Assembly: GCA_030490835.1 (NCBI GenBank) | Contig: CM059974.1 | Location: forward strand, 4,533,501 to 4,597,500 | Source of the DNA: Annona cherimola | Taxonomy: Eukaryota; Streptophyta; Magnoliopsida; Magnoliales; Annonaceae | DNA: 64,000 bases | Reading direction: 5' to 3' | Part shown: positions 43,464-56,400 of the stretch, in pieces | Layout of the letters: each line of letters begins with the position of its first letter | Position numbering within the stretch: position 1 is the stretch's first letter | Made by a program: the position numbers and the translations under genes | The notes under the pieces: model-generated | Seen by the model: the letters and a program-made list of their open reading frames with translations, nothing else | Told to the model about the DNA's origin: nothing | The model's database searches: none

Positions 43464-44492
43464 GGAAAAGAGAAGAACCTTACTGAAAACTCAGCGGCGG
43501 CAATGACGGCCCTTGCCGGCGGCTACCACGGTAGCTCGAAGGAGAAGACGGCCAGACCCTGGTAGCAGCCCCGTCACATATGTCGGCCACGATGACGGCC
43601 GGGAGCGGAGAGGATGAGCCGGCAACACTCATCAGAGAAGAAAGGGCAGTGGCAATCTAGCAGCAGCGACACCAATCCTCGACAGCGGTAAGGCCGGCGG
43701 CCAAACACGAGAGGGGAACCACACAACAGCGGCCGCGACGATTTCAACTGCTGGAGACGAAGAGGAGAAAAGAATACCGCGAAAGGGGCAGCACCCCCAA
43801 CAACAGCAGCAACGTCGAGAACAAACGGCGCCGGAAACAAGGAAGAAAACCCCAGCCGGACGTGGCAACGGCGAAGCTAGTCAGCGCCGGAGAAGAGAAA
43901 TAGAGGGCGGCAGTAGGCGATCCTCGACGACCCCGGCGGCTGGAAGGAAAAAGCCGCAAGGACGGGCAGACTCCGGTAGTAGCCGCGACGGCCACGATAA
44001 CGATCGGAAGCAGAGAAGATGCTTGGACAACGGCGATTCTAGCGGCGACGACGAGCAGATCCCTCTGTGACTATCAGAGAACTCGACGATGGCAGCATGA
44101 CGGAGACGACCGTACGATGCAATGGCAGCAGTCGGCAGCAGCAGCCGGACGAGAAGAGCGTCGGCGGCGACAGGGAGAGAAGAGAGAAGAAACCAGAAGA
44201 AATGGGGCCCACGGCTAACCCTAAGGGCCAGAAAATTTGCAAGCAGCCCCCGCGACTTTTGAGAAATTGCAAGGTTCCCAGGCCCAGGAAAAAGGGTGGA
44301 AAGAGCCCACAGACCTTCGAGTATTCGCAAGGCAGCCCACAACGGCTTCCTTTTTGCAAGAAAGCCACCTTCAAGCCACATTTGCAAAAGGCAGCTGCAA
44401 GTTTGCGAAATCACAGAAAAGCACAACGACTTGAAGACTGCTTAGGTCAATGGGGTGTCTGTTACTTTGCCATTCACCGTCAAGACGTCTCT
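43464..44492. other. GC-rich part of the retrotransposon 3' region
   Basis: Rich in CGGC and GACG triplets. Long minus-strand frames (43881-44426, 181 codons; 43574-43995) and a plus-strand frame (44067-44603) exist because stops are rare at this composition. None shows a recognisable domain. It could serve as a promoter or leader for the antisense ORF. Confidence 0.35.
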
Positions 44493-44508
44493 GGCAAAGG
44501 GGGGCAGC
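44493..44508 (+). other. Polypurine tract
   Basis: GGCAAAGGGGGGCAGC directly abuts the 3' LTR start (TGTTGACA at 44509). This is the expected primer site for plus-strand DNA synthesis. Confidence 0.85.
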
Positions 44509-45641
44509 TGTTGACACCCCACCCTCGGGGCCCGACGATGGATAATTGGACACAAGATTCAAACACAACCAAATTTAGTACAAAAGGAAATTCAAGCAAC
44601 TAAGCGGGTCATCCCGCACTCAGCCCATACGGAGCGAAGCTCCACTAAGCCTCGAAGCAGGCTTCTCAACGAATCAAATCCGGCCCACAAAGGCAAATCT
44701 CCTACAGGCCACCCCCAACGGGCTCTACAATGCAGCCCAAGCCTCAAAAGCAGGCTTCCCTACAACTTTGGGCCCCTACAACGGCCCACCCAAAGCCATG
44801 GGCTAAGCCAAGCTCTAGCCCACCAAGCCAAGCTTATGGACCAAGTCCAAAACCAATCAAGAGGCCCAAAGCCCATGACTCAAACTCAAGATCAAGTCCA
44901 TGGACCAAGTCCATGATCCCACTCAAGCCCAAGCCCATGGACCAAGTCCATGACCTCAAGGGAGCCCAAAGCCCACTCCACCATCTATAAAAGGAGGAGC
45001 TCCCCTCTCATTCCAACACACTTGAAGAGAGGCATCCCAAGGGGAGGACGGGAGTCTGCAGCAACGCCCCCGGCATCCCGGCTTCCATGCTCTACGCGCT
45101 CCACGCCTCTCTTCCCATTTCCCCCTTTCCATCTCTCCCGTTCTCTTAAACCTTTTTTATTTTCCCCCTTTTACGCCGTGTAAACCGCCTCGGGTTGGCA
45201 GATTTCTCCATATTTGCTTCAACCCGTAGGCCGGAACCCATACTCTGTATTGCTAGTGCCTTATTTCTTTAAATAGGGGCCGATCTCCCTTTAAAGATCG
45301 GTGGCGACTCCATTTTCATTGTTTTCTTGTGTGCGTGTTTGAGCTAACGCCCCGGCAAGGTGGGTGCACGCGGGTCCGCAGATTCCAGCATAGTACGCTG
45401 CCGTTATGCTGCCGGATTTGTGACTTGACCCGTGTACGGAAGCCCCGTCTTAGCCGTCATGCCGCCAAAATCACGAGAAAACGCCTATATGCCCATTTTT
45501 CTAAAACACGTGAGGCCTAACTCATTTTACCCCATTTGAATGCAGGAAATCCAAGCCCACGTCGCTTTTCAACACGATCCACATTTTTAAGGCCCGGGAA
45601 ACCATTCCGAGCCCACCGTAGCGCTCACGGCGGGTGCTACA
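44509..45641 (+). repeat. 3' LTR
   Basis: 1133 bp, the same as the 5' LTR by eye. It contains TATAAAAG at 44986-44993, about 1.2 kb upstream of the likely transcription start of the Pumilio gene and on the same strand. Confidence 0.97.
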
Positions 45642-46189
45642 ATAATATAATTTTATTGCATTCAATGGATTAATTAATGCAGCACTAATTCTAAATATAT
45701 ACTCAACAATTTAGAGTGCATATACAATACTACTCAAGTTAGTTACGATCTTTACATAAAAAAAAGTTATTTACGATCTCAACAAAAATCAACGATAAAA
45801 AAATTTCGTTTAATTTCATGTGTGTTATAAAATTATTATTTGTTTTTCTCTGAAATTTATATTTAATTATTTAGATGATATTCCAATAGGATTGTTCGTA
45901 AATTAATAATAAAATAATTTCAAAATGAAAAAATCTTTAATGGTTTTTATTAAGACAAGCAAAATTTTCGATTTAAATTAGTTTCATTAATACTGAAGTG
46001 ATAAAAAAATGTAAAAAGCACATGCTCATGAGAAATACACACACATATATATATATTTAAAAAGCGTGTGGTGTGGGTCCCAGTAGAGGTACATGGACAT
46101 GTAAGCAATGCATGTAATGTATGCATGCGTCCTCACTGTTTTTTTCCTCTCTCCGTCGCGCAATGCTTATATATGTGTTGGTGTTTGCT
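45642..46189 (+). other. Upstream region of the Pumilio gene
   Basis: AT-rich DNA between the retrotransposon and the leader exon. CA/TA repeats lie at about 46038-46060, and a possible TATA box (TATATAT, 46168-46174) precedes a CT-rich leader. Promoter assignment is inferred. Confidence 0.35.
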
Positions 46190-47432
46190 CTCTCTCTGCT
46201 GCTGTATGCCACCCCTCTTCTCCACCACGCCGATTTCTCTCTTCCTCACCCCAATCCCACCCAACCCAGCGCTGCCATTCATGCCCTTTGCATTCCGTCA
46301 TATTTCCTAAAACACCATCTCCCTCCTCTGCTCATTCGTCAACGAAAGGAAAAGGAAAGGGCCTCGTCTTTTCCGTCTCTCTGCGTTCCAATCCCATCTA
46401 TCACTCGCAGGTATGCGTGCATGTATGTTTCTCTGTACATCTACGTAGTTTCCTCCACGCCTTTACGCTTCTTTGTTTCGTTTGTTGGCTTTTTCGCCGT
46501 CTCGCCGGATTTTTTTTTAAATAAATATTTTAGCCTCTTTTTCTTTCTGAATTTTGGGTCTTTCTGAATTTTTTTATTTTTGCTGGGTGTGTGGATGCGA
46601 TGGCGAGAGGTTCTTGGGGTTTTGTGTCTTCTAGGATCGATGGGTTGATTGGAAGCGAAATGGGTTTTTGCGGGTTTTAGCATCCGTGCCCAATTCTTCT
46701 GGTGTTTCCCCCTTGGCTTCTGGCCGATGGTTTGTTTCGGCATCGAATTCTAGGAGCAATGCGTTTGTGTTCTTGCGTGTGAACTGATTGTTGGGTTTCT
46801 AGTCTATTTCACCTTCGCGTTCTCGTCCGTTTTATTCCATGTGTGAAATTTCTCGATACCGACTTAAACTTTCGTGATGGTACGTCTTTCTTTATTTTTT
46901 TGGCAGTTCTTATTTGGGAGGAGAGTTCCGTAGTGAATTGATTTTAATGAGATTTTGTTTGTTTCAGTTTTGCAGAAAGGAAGGAAAAGGCGAGACCTTT
47001 TTTACTATCTTTTAGTTTTCTCTTCTTCACTGGATTTTGAACTATAACTGCATTTTTTTCTGAGTTGGGATTTCTGGTTTCTGTGAGCTTGTGCTAGGAA
47101 TGGACTCTTTCTTTCATCTGCTGAAAAACTGATGCTGCATTCTGAAATAGATTTGATTGATGGATTTTGTCTATAGACATATGCAGCAGCTTACAAGCAG
47201 GGATAGTGTTCGAAGAGCACATTCTATTTATTCTTCGATTACACAGCCTTTACTTCATCTTAACTCTGAAAATCATTTGCTTGTATTTCATGGTGTGCTT
47301 TTGAATGCTTATCTGTGAAGAATCTTGTTGCAGGCTTGCAGAAAGAAGACTTTTCCATTGACCTGCACTCTTGTGTAGAGCTGGCTTTGTTCAGGGATTG
47401 GAGGTGGTCTGAAACTCCCTGCCATTCTGGAG
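46190..47432 (+). other. 5' leader of the Pumilio gene with a leader intron (predicted)
   Basis: A CT-rich sequence starting near 46190 ends in CTCGCAG|GTATGCG, a good donor at 46411. A good acceptor, CTTGTTGCAG, ends at 47333, about 100 nt before the ATG. This gives a 923-bp leader intron. The open frames at 46068-46567 lie in the leader or intron and have no domain. Confidence 0.5.
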
Positions 47433-50400
47433 ATGGAAGGAGGGGGAGCTGAACAGGATTATGATGAATTTGAAATGCTTCTTGGTGAAATCCCAAATAT
47501 GACTGCTACAAATCCTCATCCTGAAGAGTCCAGCTGTGTAGTCGATGCCCCGCATATCCAGACAGCTCCACTGAAAGAGGAAAGTGCAAAGTCTTCACCT
47601 TCTGGTCCTTTCACCAACTTCTATAATACTTCCCATACTGCACAGCACAGCACCTGTTCGGCATTTTATGCTGGCTTGACTTTTGAAAGCCCTGCCCATT
47701 TGAAGAACTCTGAGGGACAGTTCAATCAGAAACTGCAATCTGATGGAGATGGCGTTGGCATAGAGTATCAACAATCCATCTCAAATATCCACCGAGACAA
47801 GCCAAAATTGCCCGATGATCAATCGTTGTCGCATGCTTTTGCACAATTGGGCTTCAGGGATGGTGTTACAATGAATCCTTCAATTTCAGGACTAGTAAAA
47901 CATAAAGTGGTGCCTGATCATACTTATTTAATGGAAGGACAGTATCCAAATTCTTTTATGAAAACTCTCTTGGCTTTAGATTCAGTAAGACCAGCTGTTC
48001 CCCCTCCTTCACCCAATGCACCCAATGGCATGAACTTGGTAGGTACTGCATCTGAGCCATACCAACCTTTGGTAAACATGAATCGGCTTGACAAATTCAA
48101 TGGTGGTGCTATGCCATTTGCTCCTCCAATGCATGCTTTCCAGATGCTTCCAGATGTTCATGTTCCTGGAATGGAGTTTCCCATTTCTGCTTTTCAGCAG
48201 CAATACTACTTGGATGGGCAGTCTTCTCCTTATATGCCACCTCAGCATCTTAGTCGTTCCCATTTTCCATGGCGGCATGCAGAGGAGGAGAGGCTTTGCA
48301 GAATGCATCAGCACTACTTCTGCTCACAACAGCTACAGAATCAGGGATCCAAAGTATGTCCCATTCCGGGCAGTGCTGGCTTGCCTTTGGGACCTACAGC
48401 AGGAGACCCTAGACAACCATATTTTGAGCTGCCCATCTCTCGCCAAATGGATCAGGCCAATCAAGAACGACTTTGGAATGCCAAAATGGTAGCAAAGGGA
48501 ATTGGTCAGTCGGATCTAACATCCATGGGTCGTGGGCTTTGCCACTTCTTTACTCACGGATTCTGTGGAAGGGGTGATAGCTGCCCATTTGCACATGGAG
48601 AGAAGCAAATTATGGCAGCCAGTTTAAACTGCCCCAACACTCTTTTTTCATCAAAAGATTTACAAGCATTTCAAGTTCTTGACAAGGGTGCCAAACAAAA
48701 TTTTCCTGAAAAGATTTTGACTCGTGCTCATGGGTTGAACTCATTGAAATCTATCAAACCATGTTCTCCTGCAGCATTTGAACTACCAAATCACACTGAT
48801 TCTAATGGAAAGGCCTTTCCAAATGGCCAGTTCCATCACTCTTGTGTTACACATGCTGGATGTGTGCATTTGGATGCTCGAAACTGTCAAGATTCTTCCC
48901 CCGAATATCCTTCAAGGCAACAGCAGCAAAAATACAACTCCATGGATGAAGTCATGGGGAAAATTTATCTCATGGCGAGGGATCAGTATGGTTGTCGTTT
49001 CTTGCAGAAAAAGTTTGCAGAGGGTTCTCCTGAAGATGTGCAGAAGATTTTTGTTGAGATAATTGGTCATGTTGTTGAATTGATGACAGATCCTTTTGGT
49101 AACTATCTTGTCCAAAAGTTGTTAGAAGTGTGCAATGAGGACCAAAGGATGCAGATACTTCATGCTGTTACAAGAAGGGAAGATGACATTGTAAACATTT
49201 CCTGCAATATGCATGGGTATGTGTTTTCCTGCTATGTTTGTGCTGAGTCTTGATCCATGTACCTAATTAATTAATTTGCCTTGTGTGTGTTTTGCTTGTC
49301 GAAAGAACTCGAGCTATACAGAAGGTGATTGAGACCATTAAGACTCCAGAACAAATTTCCATGGTTGTTTCAGCCCTGAAGAATGGTGTTGTAAAGTTAA
49401 TGAAAGATGCAAATGGCAATCATGTTGCGCAACGCTGCCTGAGCTGCCTATCACCTGAACACAGTAAGGTATAAAATGTTTATTCTTATTCTTTTCTTGG
49501 CTTGTCTCAGGCTCGCAGCTGTGTTTATCACCAGCATGAAGTTTTCATGCTAGATAGAATAACAAATCAGTACTATAACATCATTTTTGACAATGCTTCA
49601 GTAATGTATTAATGAGTCAATCAAAGCCTTGTTTGTTCAATCATAAATGCTAAGTGTTCTCCTCAAGTTCTAACTTAAGATGCAGAAATCTTCAATCTCC
49701 ATGCTTGATTTATTATGCATGTAAGGGACATTCATCGTATGCTTCCGTGCTGCATGCTCCCGGGTGCATACACCTTTTCTTTTTCAAAATTTTTTCATGA
49801 AATTGTTAACTCAAGTGTATTTAACGTATGTATAATTTTTTACCATTTTTGGAGATTTTTAGATATTTATTTCGGATTTTCAAAAATCAGTGGCATTTTA
49901 GGTAATTTATGCGCCCGGGAGCATACGATGAAAGTCCCATGTTAAGTGGTGCCAAATTCACCTAGTGAAGTGCCTCATACTCAAAGGGAGAGGGCTTCCT
50001 GGTTTATTTCAATAGCTCTGTAAATTTGTGCCTATGTTGGAATGTAGGTATAGAATGAGGGGCTTATACATAATTTGGAATTAGAGTTTCTTATATTCTT
50101 TCAGTTATCTTCAAGCTTGATAGTGCTGAAGAAATAGACAAATTTTTATTTTCCTTTTGGGTGTGGACTGAGGTCTTTATATCAATATTGGGTGTCAGCA
50201 AGCTTGATATATTGCCAAACAAGAAGGTTGAAGATTAGAATGGCTTTTGGAGACTCTAGGAAAAAAAAACCTCAGATCTAATTCCATGTTTTTAGGAGGA
50301 TTAACTAATGACATCTGTTAACATCAATGAGTTTGTTACTTTGTGAAAAATCATTGCTGATTGACCTATTTGAGATTGTCATGTGCTAAGAAATTGGCGT

Positions 50401-53400
50401 AGAATTTGAAAAGACTGCAGGGATGCTTCAAAAGTTCTTCTTGTCTCTATCAATGGTCAGCGGATATTAATCTGTAGTCAGTTTTTGGGTTATCTACTGC
50501 ACCTTTTTCAATTCAAAGATGTTGAATGAATTAATGGATGTCCTAAACTTTTTATTGTTATCTCCACCAACTTTTTAAATACAGAGAGATAACGTGCATC
50601 AGATGGATGTTGTAAAATGTTTTTGTTTAATAAACAGGAATCTCAGTACTTGTGTAAAATAACCAGTTACGATTGGTGCTCTTAGGACCTGTTTGGCCAC
50701 GCTTAACAAAAAAGCAAAAAACAAGCTCCATGCATTTTGGGATAAGCTAGGATTCCTAGATTTACTTAAAAGCTCACTTTTGGCTTTTTAGGAGAATAAA
50801 TAGGAAAAATTGCTTTTTATACAATTGCCAAACACATTAAAATCCGTATGCATTTTTAAGGCTGCCAAAGCGCTTAACCTGCACAATAAACTTGGGCAAG
50901 CAAGCCCTTAGATTGGTCAATATTATCAGTTGTTTACTTTAATTTTAGAATTTTACTTTCATGCCATATGGCTCATATCTCAAGTGTCATTCGTACATGC
51001 ATTTAAAATATCAAATCCAGTTCATGTATTAGATTCCTCCCACCAAATTCTACTCATGAAAATTTTGGTCTATTGTCCCATGATTGTTGATGATAACATT
51101 TATTTAGAGAAAATTCACCATCAAAAAATAATTGGCGAGTGATTGGAACTCATGGAATCAATTAGATCAATATTGTCCAGTGTAATGACCTCAAAATTTA
51201 CTGACCAAGAATTGTTGTGCAAGACTCATGCCGTAGGCTACATGTGTTAGACGACGGAAAAGAAAAAGATGGCATCTCTTCTTTTGATGCCTTTTCTCTA
51301 TTACACTCACTGTGATTCTATGATTCATAATGAAAAGAGCATGAGCTCCAAAAATGTAATTATCATTTTAAAGCCTTTTATCATTTAAATAGGCGAACCA
51401 CATGAGTATTGTTATGCTATGCCCTTCTTCCTAGGCTGTGTGGCACTTAATTTTTCTAACAACCTTCAACCGTATTGTTTTGGTCTTGTGCTTTCTCCGT
51501 TGTGGCTTTGATTTAAGCAACCTCATTGTTGTTTCTTTTACATAGTGGACCACCCAAGCTTGTTTCCCATCATCTTCTTATCTTACTGTGCTTTAATGTT
51601 GCTTGAGTGCCTTCATTCTTACCTTGTCTCTGCTATGTAGCCACTCATTCATCTCAGAATTCTTGTTTAAGCTATACTGCTTCCAGTATCCCATGGGCAT
51701 GTGTATCCTGTTGACTTCCAAAAGTGCAGGCATGAAGAATGATTAGTATTATTTAGTATTATTATTATTTTACATTCTCCCTATATTTCCCTTCTAACTT
51801 AATTGCAACCTGACAATGGTGCAAAACTCCGGGACTGTGTGTTTATATTTTCTTCTAAACTTTGAATTGCTTGCACAAGATCCTTACTAGTATCTCTACA
51901 CATCAATTATTGACCCAAGATGATGAAATGACAAAAATGGTGACTTCAATGTCATTGAGTCAGAAATCTTGTCTTAGTTATCATCTTTTGACCTGTTGAT
52001 GTCCACTGTGCACTTTGTGTGCTCAATTTTGCATAGCTAACTGTAGAACTCTTAGATTTTGGTGCATCCATCTAATTTTGTGTTTATCCTATCCTTCGTT
52101 TTGTGATCTCTCAAAATGATATCAGCTGTAAATAACATAAGTGAGGCACCTTTTCTTGTGAATGCCAAAGTTTTTTTTTTTTCCCCCTTCGTGATCTGAT
52201 TTGGCAATTTTTGGATCTTAGCTGCCAAGCAAGCCCAAGCATGATTGAGAGACCATGATCAGAGCATCACTTCTGATCAAAACGGGTTTCTTATGTTGAT
52301 TGCTGCTCAACTGTGATGCTCACAGGCTCTTAGTTCAAGAATTGTGTTGTTAATTTCTTATAATCTCTATATACTTTTTAAAATTTCTTTCATTTCTATT
52401 TTTTTAATCAATTTGATTTATTGCGGCCATTAAAATATTTCTGTCAAATAGCCTCATCTGATCAGAGGAAAAATATTTCACGTGATGGAATATTTTCCAT
52501 TCTGTTTTCAAATGTAAATGCATTAATTGTTCACATTATTGGATGATATTTTTAGTGCGAATGTTTTTATCACACTTGTGAAAATATTTTATTCTGAGTC
52601 TAGAGAAATCTTTTGGTAAAATCCAATAACATACAAGGGGAGAATTTTGATTGATGCATGTTCACTCTGAAGTGAGAGATTTCCATTGTTCATTGTGTGC
52701 ATCAATGAAAATGATTTTTGAATACTAGCTGCTAATCAAGCCCCATGCATGATGAATGAGGTAGATCATGCAAAATGAGTTTATGGGCCTAAACAGTCCA
52801 TTTTCACTGCAAGTGTGATGGGATTGTTTGCATGCGACAATAACCCAACCCCTATTTCATCCAAATGTGACTTGATAATATTGTTAAAAGAAAAGTTTTT
52901 GAACTAGGAGAAAGTGATTTGATATGATAGAGGTATTGATGAGAAGTAAAGAGAATAAAGTTAAAAATGGATGGGTTTGTTGTATGGAAAGTTGTGAAGA
53001 AATGATTGAAAAGTAGAATAGTTGTATAGAAAGATGTGAAGAGATGATTGAAAAATAGGGTAGTTGTGAAGGGAAAAAAGTTTTGGATGGAAAATTTCTA
53101 GTTTGGCGAATACCAAATGCATTATAAATTTCTGTCGTTTCTAAAGTTTTGACGACATCAGCAGTGTCAGTCCATGTTTTTGTTTTCTTGTTTGGATATT
53201 TGGACCCCAAAAGGTTTATTCTATTGGAGAAGAGGGGAAACATTTTCACTGTGAAGGTGGTGGAATAATTTTCTTTTTCTTGATAGAACATTGTCAATCA
53301 GTACATATCATGTGAAGATTTGACTACTTCAAAACTTGGGATACAAACAAGGTGAAGTAGAAACAGAAGGATTGGCAGCATGAGAAGAAAATGATTCATA

Positions 53401-56400
53401 TGGAATCGACTGATAAGCTCATTGTTGTTGTCATGAAAATGAAAGTAATCTCTGGAGCACAGGCGTAGCAGTCTTTCAATCTCGTACCAGCTTGAAGAAA
53501 GATGAATCTATCTACTATCAAGTTTATAACATGTCCATTCATGTCCGATGAAGCATCATTTATTTCAGTGTAGAAGCCAAACTGTATCGTCACAGTTAAA
53601 GTTGCTACAAGCCTGCAAGGTTGAAACAGTTTATATAGCATAAGTTTATCTTCCATTATCAGATGCAGCAGGGACTGGCTTTGACAGGGACCAAAATTTA
53701 TTCTTTTAGAAGCCATGTGAAAAGGGCTATTGTATGTGGCAAAAAAGTAAGCTGCTGCGTTTATAGTTTGCAGGATAAGGTATTCAAGCATCAGTTTATG
53801 TTCCCACCAAGTTTAAAGTCCTAGCTGGGTTGCTGGGCTTCTGCCAAATTGGTTTCATATCTTTACAAATTATTTTCCAGTTGGTCTGTTAGGGCATTGG
53901 AAATGGTGAGAAATATACTACGGGGCTTTGTGATTGAAAGAAATTCTGTAAATGAATAGCAGTAGCAAAATATGCAGAATTTGGAGAAAGTGAAAGGAAA
54001 CTGTGTGGATGACATGGGAAGCAGAATTATAGAAGGTAAAATTTTTTGTGTGGAGTGAAATTTTTTTTGCCAGTATAGCAGTATCTGTTGAAAGGGACGT
54101 CATTCGTGAATGTATACGAAAAACAGTAGTTACTAGCTAAACAATAACTTGGTTATCTGCCTTTACCAGTTTCTGGATGTTGATATCTAGTTGTGTTTGA
54201 GACTCTTTTTCTTCATACTGCATCTTACTTAGGAATGGATATATTTGTATGAAACTATCATCATTATCACAGCCTTTACTCTGCTATTGTGTTGAGCCCC
54301 GCTACTTCTTCTATTAACTAATTAGTACACAGGTATTCTTCTTCCATGATGTTACATTTTACTCATTAGTAGCCATCCTTGATGGTAATCATTTGGTTAA
54401 TTTCAACGGAATTGGTGTTGTAATGTTTGTTAATGGTCAGGTTCACATGTCAAATCCCCACTTTTTATTGAGAACTGTTTCTTTTGGAAAGGATACTATT
54501 TGAGGACTTCCTATGCTGTATATGAAGGGCTTCCAAAGGAGTCAAGGAGGCATATGTAGAATGCTGATGTACAATGCTGAATGTATTATTTTCTATTTCT
54601 TGTTTTATTTTGCTTTGGTGGAGAAAAAGCAATGAAATGCCATCTATTTTCTTGGGATTTGTTATGACCCTTAGAACTCAATGCCCTACGGAAACAGTGG
54701 TTGATAGCTGTCATAGACGTGGGTGTGGTTGTGCTGACATTTATAACATTAGCTGTCATAGGGCTGATATGGGTATCTATTGTGTTTTTGGCTGTCAAAT
54801 GATTGTGAACCTGGTGGTGGTTTCAGCAGTCAGACAATGGTGGGAATTAAGTGAGGAATATGGTGGTGACCCGTGATTTTAGCAGCTGAATGTGTTGGTA
54901 AAGAAGAAAGGAATGAGGTAGCCGTGATATAAAAAAAGGCTTTGGTGGCACATGTAGCACTAAAAAATGTCTCCAATGATATGGTGATTAGAGAGGAAAA
55001 TGTAAAGAATGAAGAAGGTGATGATACTGATTATTGTCTATGAAGAAGAATATGGTAGTGGTAGTAGTGGTTGGTGAAGTGTGGCTATGATTGATAAAGA
55101 GAGGTCAGGCACCCAAGTGATATCACTTGTCATATAATTGTAAGAAAAGCAATGTAGGCCATTTATGAAAAGAAAAAAAATCCAGCTATTGTCTAATTGT
55201 GAATAAAAATATTGTAGCCTATTTTCACTAACAGATGCAATGTCATATGTATCTGCAGTTCCTCTTCGAAGCTGCAATCCATCACTGCACTGAGCTTGCA
55301 ACTGATCGCCATGGATGCTGTGTTCTGCAGAAGTGCCTCCAGCATTTGGATGGTGAACAGAAGCACCGCCTAATGTCTGAGATCACTTCAAATGCTCTTT
55401 CATTATCTCAAGATCCATTTGGGTAACCTTAATCTTGTCTTAGCTTGATATCCTGCATGTCGGTTTTTTCTTTTTTAATCAGTTTCTGATGCATATAATC
55501 ACCTATTATTTTAAAAATGGTATTCATTCTTCTATAACGTAGAACATCATCAAGTCAGTTACTATTTAGGATACCTTTGTGACCTTCCATTGTGGTAAGA
55601 ATTGCATTGGAGCTTAATTATCTAACCAATATAATTATAGCACTATTCCTCCTTCAAAGTGAGAGGAATCAGATCAACCTCCTTGGTTGCTGAGAAGCAT
55701 TGTCCCTATTTAGTTGTCAGGCTATCTTTCATCCTTGCTGGTGGATGAATGGTTCTAGTAAACACAGTACGATCCCTCTTCCCTATCAAGCATGAGTGAA
55801 GAAGTAGACGGATTGGAACATCTTGAGTATTCGACATCTTTCCCCTTTTGTTTTTCTTCCCCTTGCTTGAAATGGAAGCTTGTTAACTTTCCCGATTTCT
55901 GACATGAGCTGCATTAACAGGAATTATGTTGTGCAATTCATCATCGATCAAGGGGTTCGATGGGCCATAGCAGATGTTCTAGATCAACTGGAGGGTAGCT
56001 ACGGGCATCTTTCCATGCAGAAATACAGCAGCAATGTGGTTGAGAAATCCCTGAAATCTGCAGGACCTGATCGGCTTTCAGGCATCATTAAGGAGCTCAT
56101 CAATAGTCCTCAACTTGGAGAAATCTTGCAGGATCCCTTTGGCAATTATGTTGTGCAGTCAGCACTCACTGAATCTGAGGTGGGGTTGTAAGTCACATTT
56201 TTCTATACCAAAGAAAGGCATCATGGCTGCATCCAAATGTCAAGAGAAACATACCAGATGCAGATGTTTGTGACATCCTCTGCCTCTCATTAGGTCTGCT
56301 GGCATGTGCTGCCTGCGGCCTGAAAGAGATGATGCATGGTACATTCATCCGGTGGGCCCCATTTGAAAAAGAGCGGAATTAAAAGAAGTTGAGAGTGTTC

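Larger units (their letters stand above)
32063..45641 (+). mobile_element. Complete Ty3/gypsy LTR retrotransposon, Tat-like lineage, 13,579 bp
   Basis: Two LTRs of 1133 bp (32063-33195 and 44509-45641) begin TGTTGACACC, end GGTGCTACA, and look identical line by line. An exact 5-bp target duplication ATAAT flanks the element (32058-32062 and 45642-45646). The order is LTR, primer-binding site, leader, gag-protease, RT-RNase H-second RNase H-integrase, a 4.3-kb non-pol region, polypurine tract, LTR. The domain order (integrase last) defines Ty3/gypsy. The second archaeal-type RNase H, the element's size and the extra 3' region fit the plant Tat lineage (relatives of Ogre, Retand and Grande). 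Lineage is assigned from memory, not a tree. Confidence 0.95.
49469..55258 (+). other. Large intron (5.8 kb) of the Pumilio gene
   Basis: Bounded by AGTAAG|GTATAA and ATCTGCAG|TTCCTC. It contains a family A foldback (49725-49938), a possible hAT-like MITE at about 50688-50890 (CCTGTTTGGCCACGCTTAA ... TTGCCAAACAC) and a family C MITE (52885-53122). The open frames inside, such as 53396-53791 minus and 54574-54876 plus, have no recognisable domain. Confidence 0.8.

Noticed and set aside
43881..44426. 181-codon minus-strand frame in the GC-rich 3' region of the retrotransposon
   Set aside because: Long frames are expected at this composition; overlapping frames of similar length exist in other registers and no motif is visible.
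40226..44508. An env-like gene in the 3' region of the LTR element
   Set aside because: No sense-strand frame with signal peptide or transmembrane segments is present; the only domain-like frame is antisense and resembles the plant mobile domain.
46068..46567. Overlapping frames of 80-148 codons upstream of the Pumilio gene
   Set aside because: They lie in the CT-rich leader and its predicted intron, with low-complexity translation and no homology that I recognise.
53396..53791. 131-codon minus-strand frame in the large Pumilio intron
   Set aside because: No recognisable domain, no splice context, and flanked by MITE-derived DNA.
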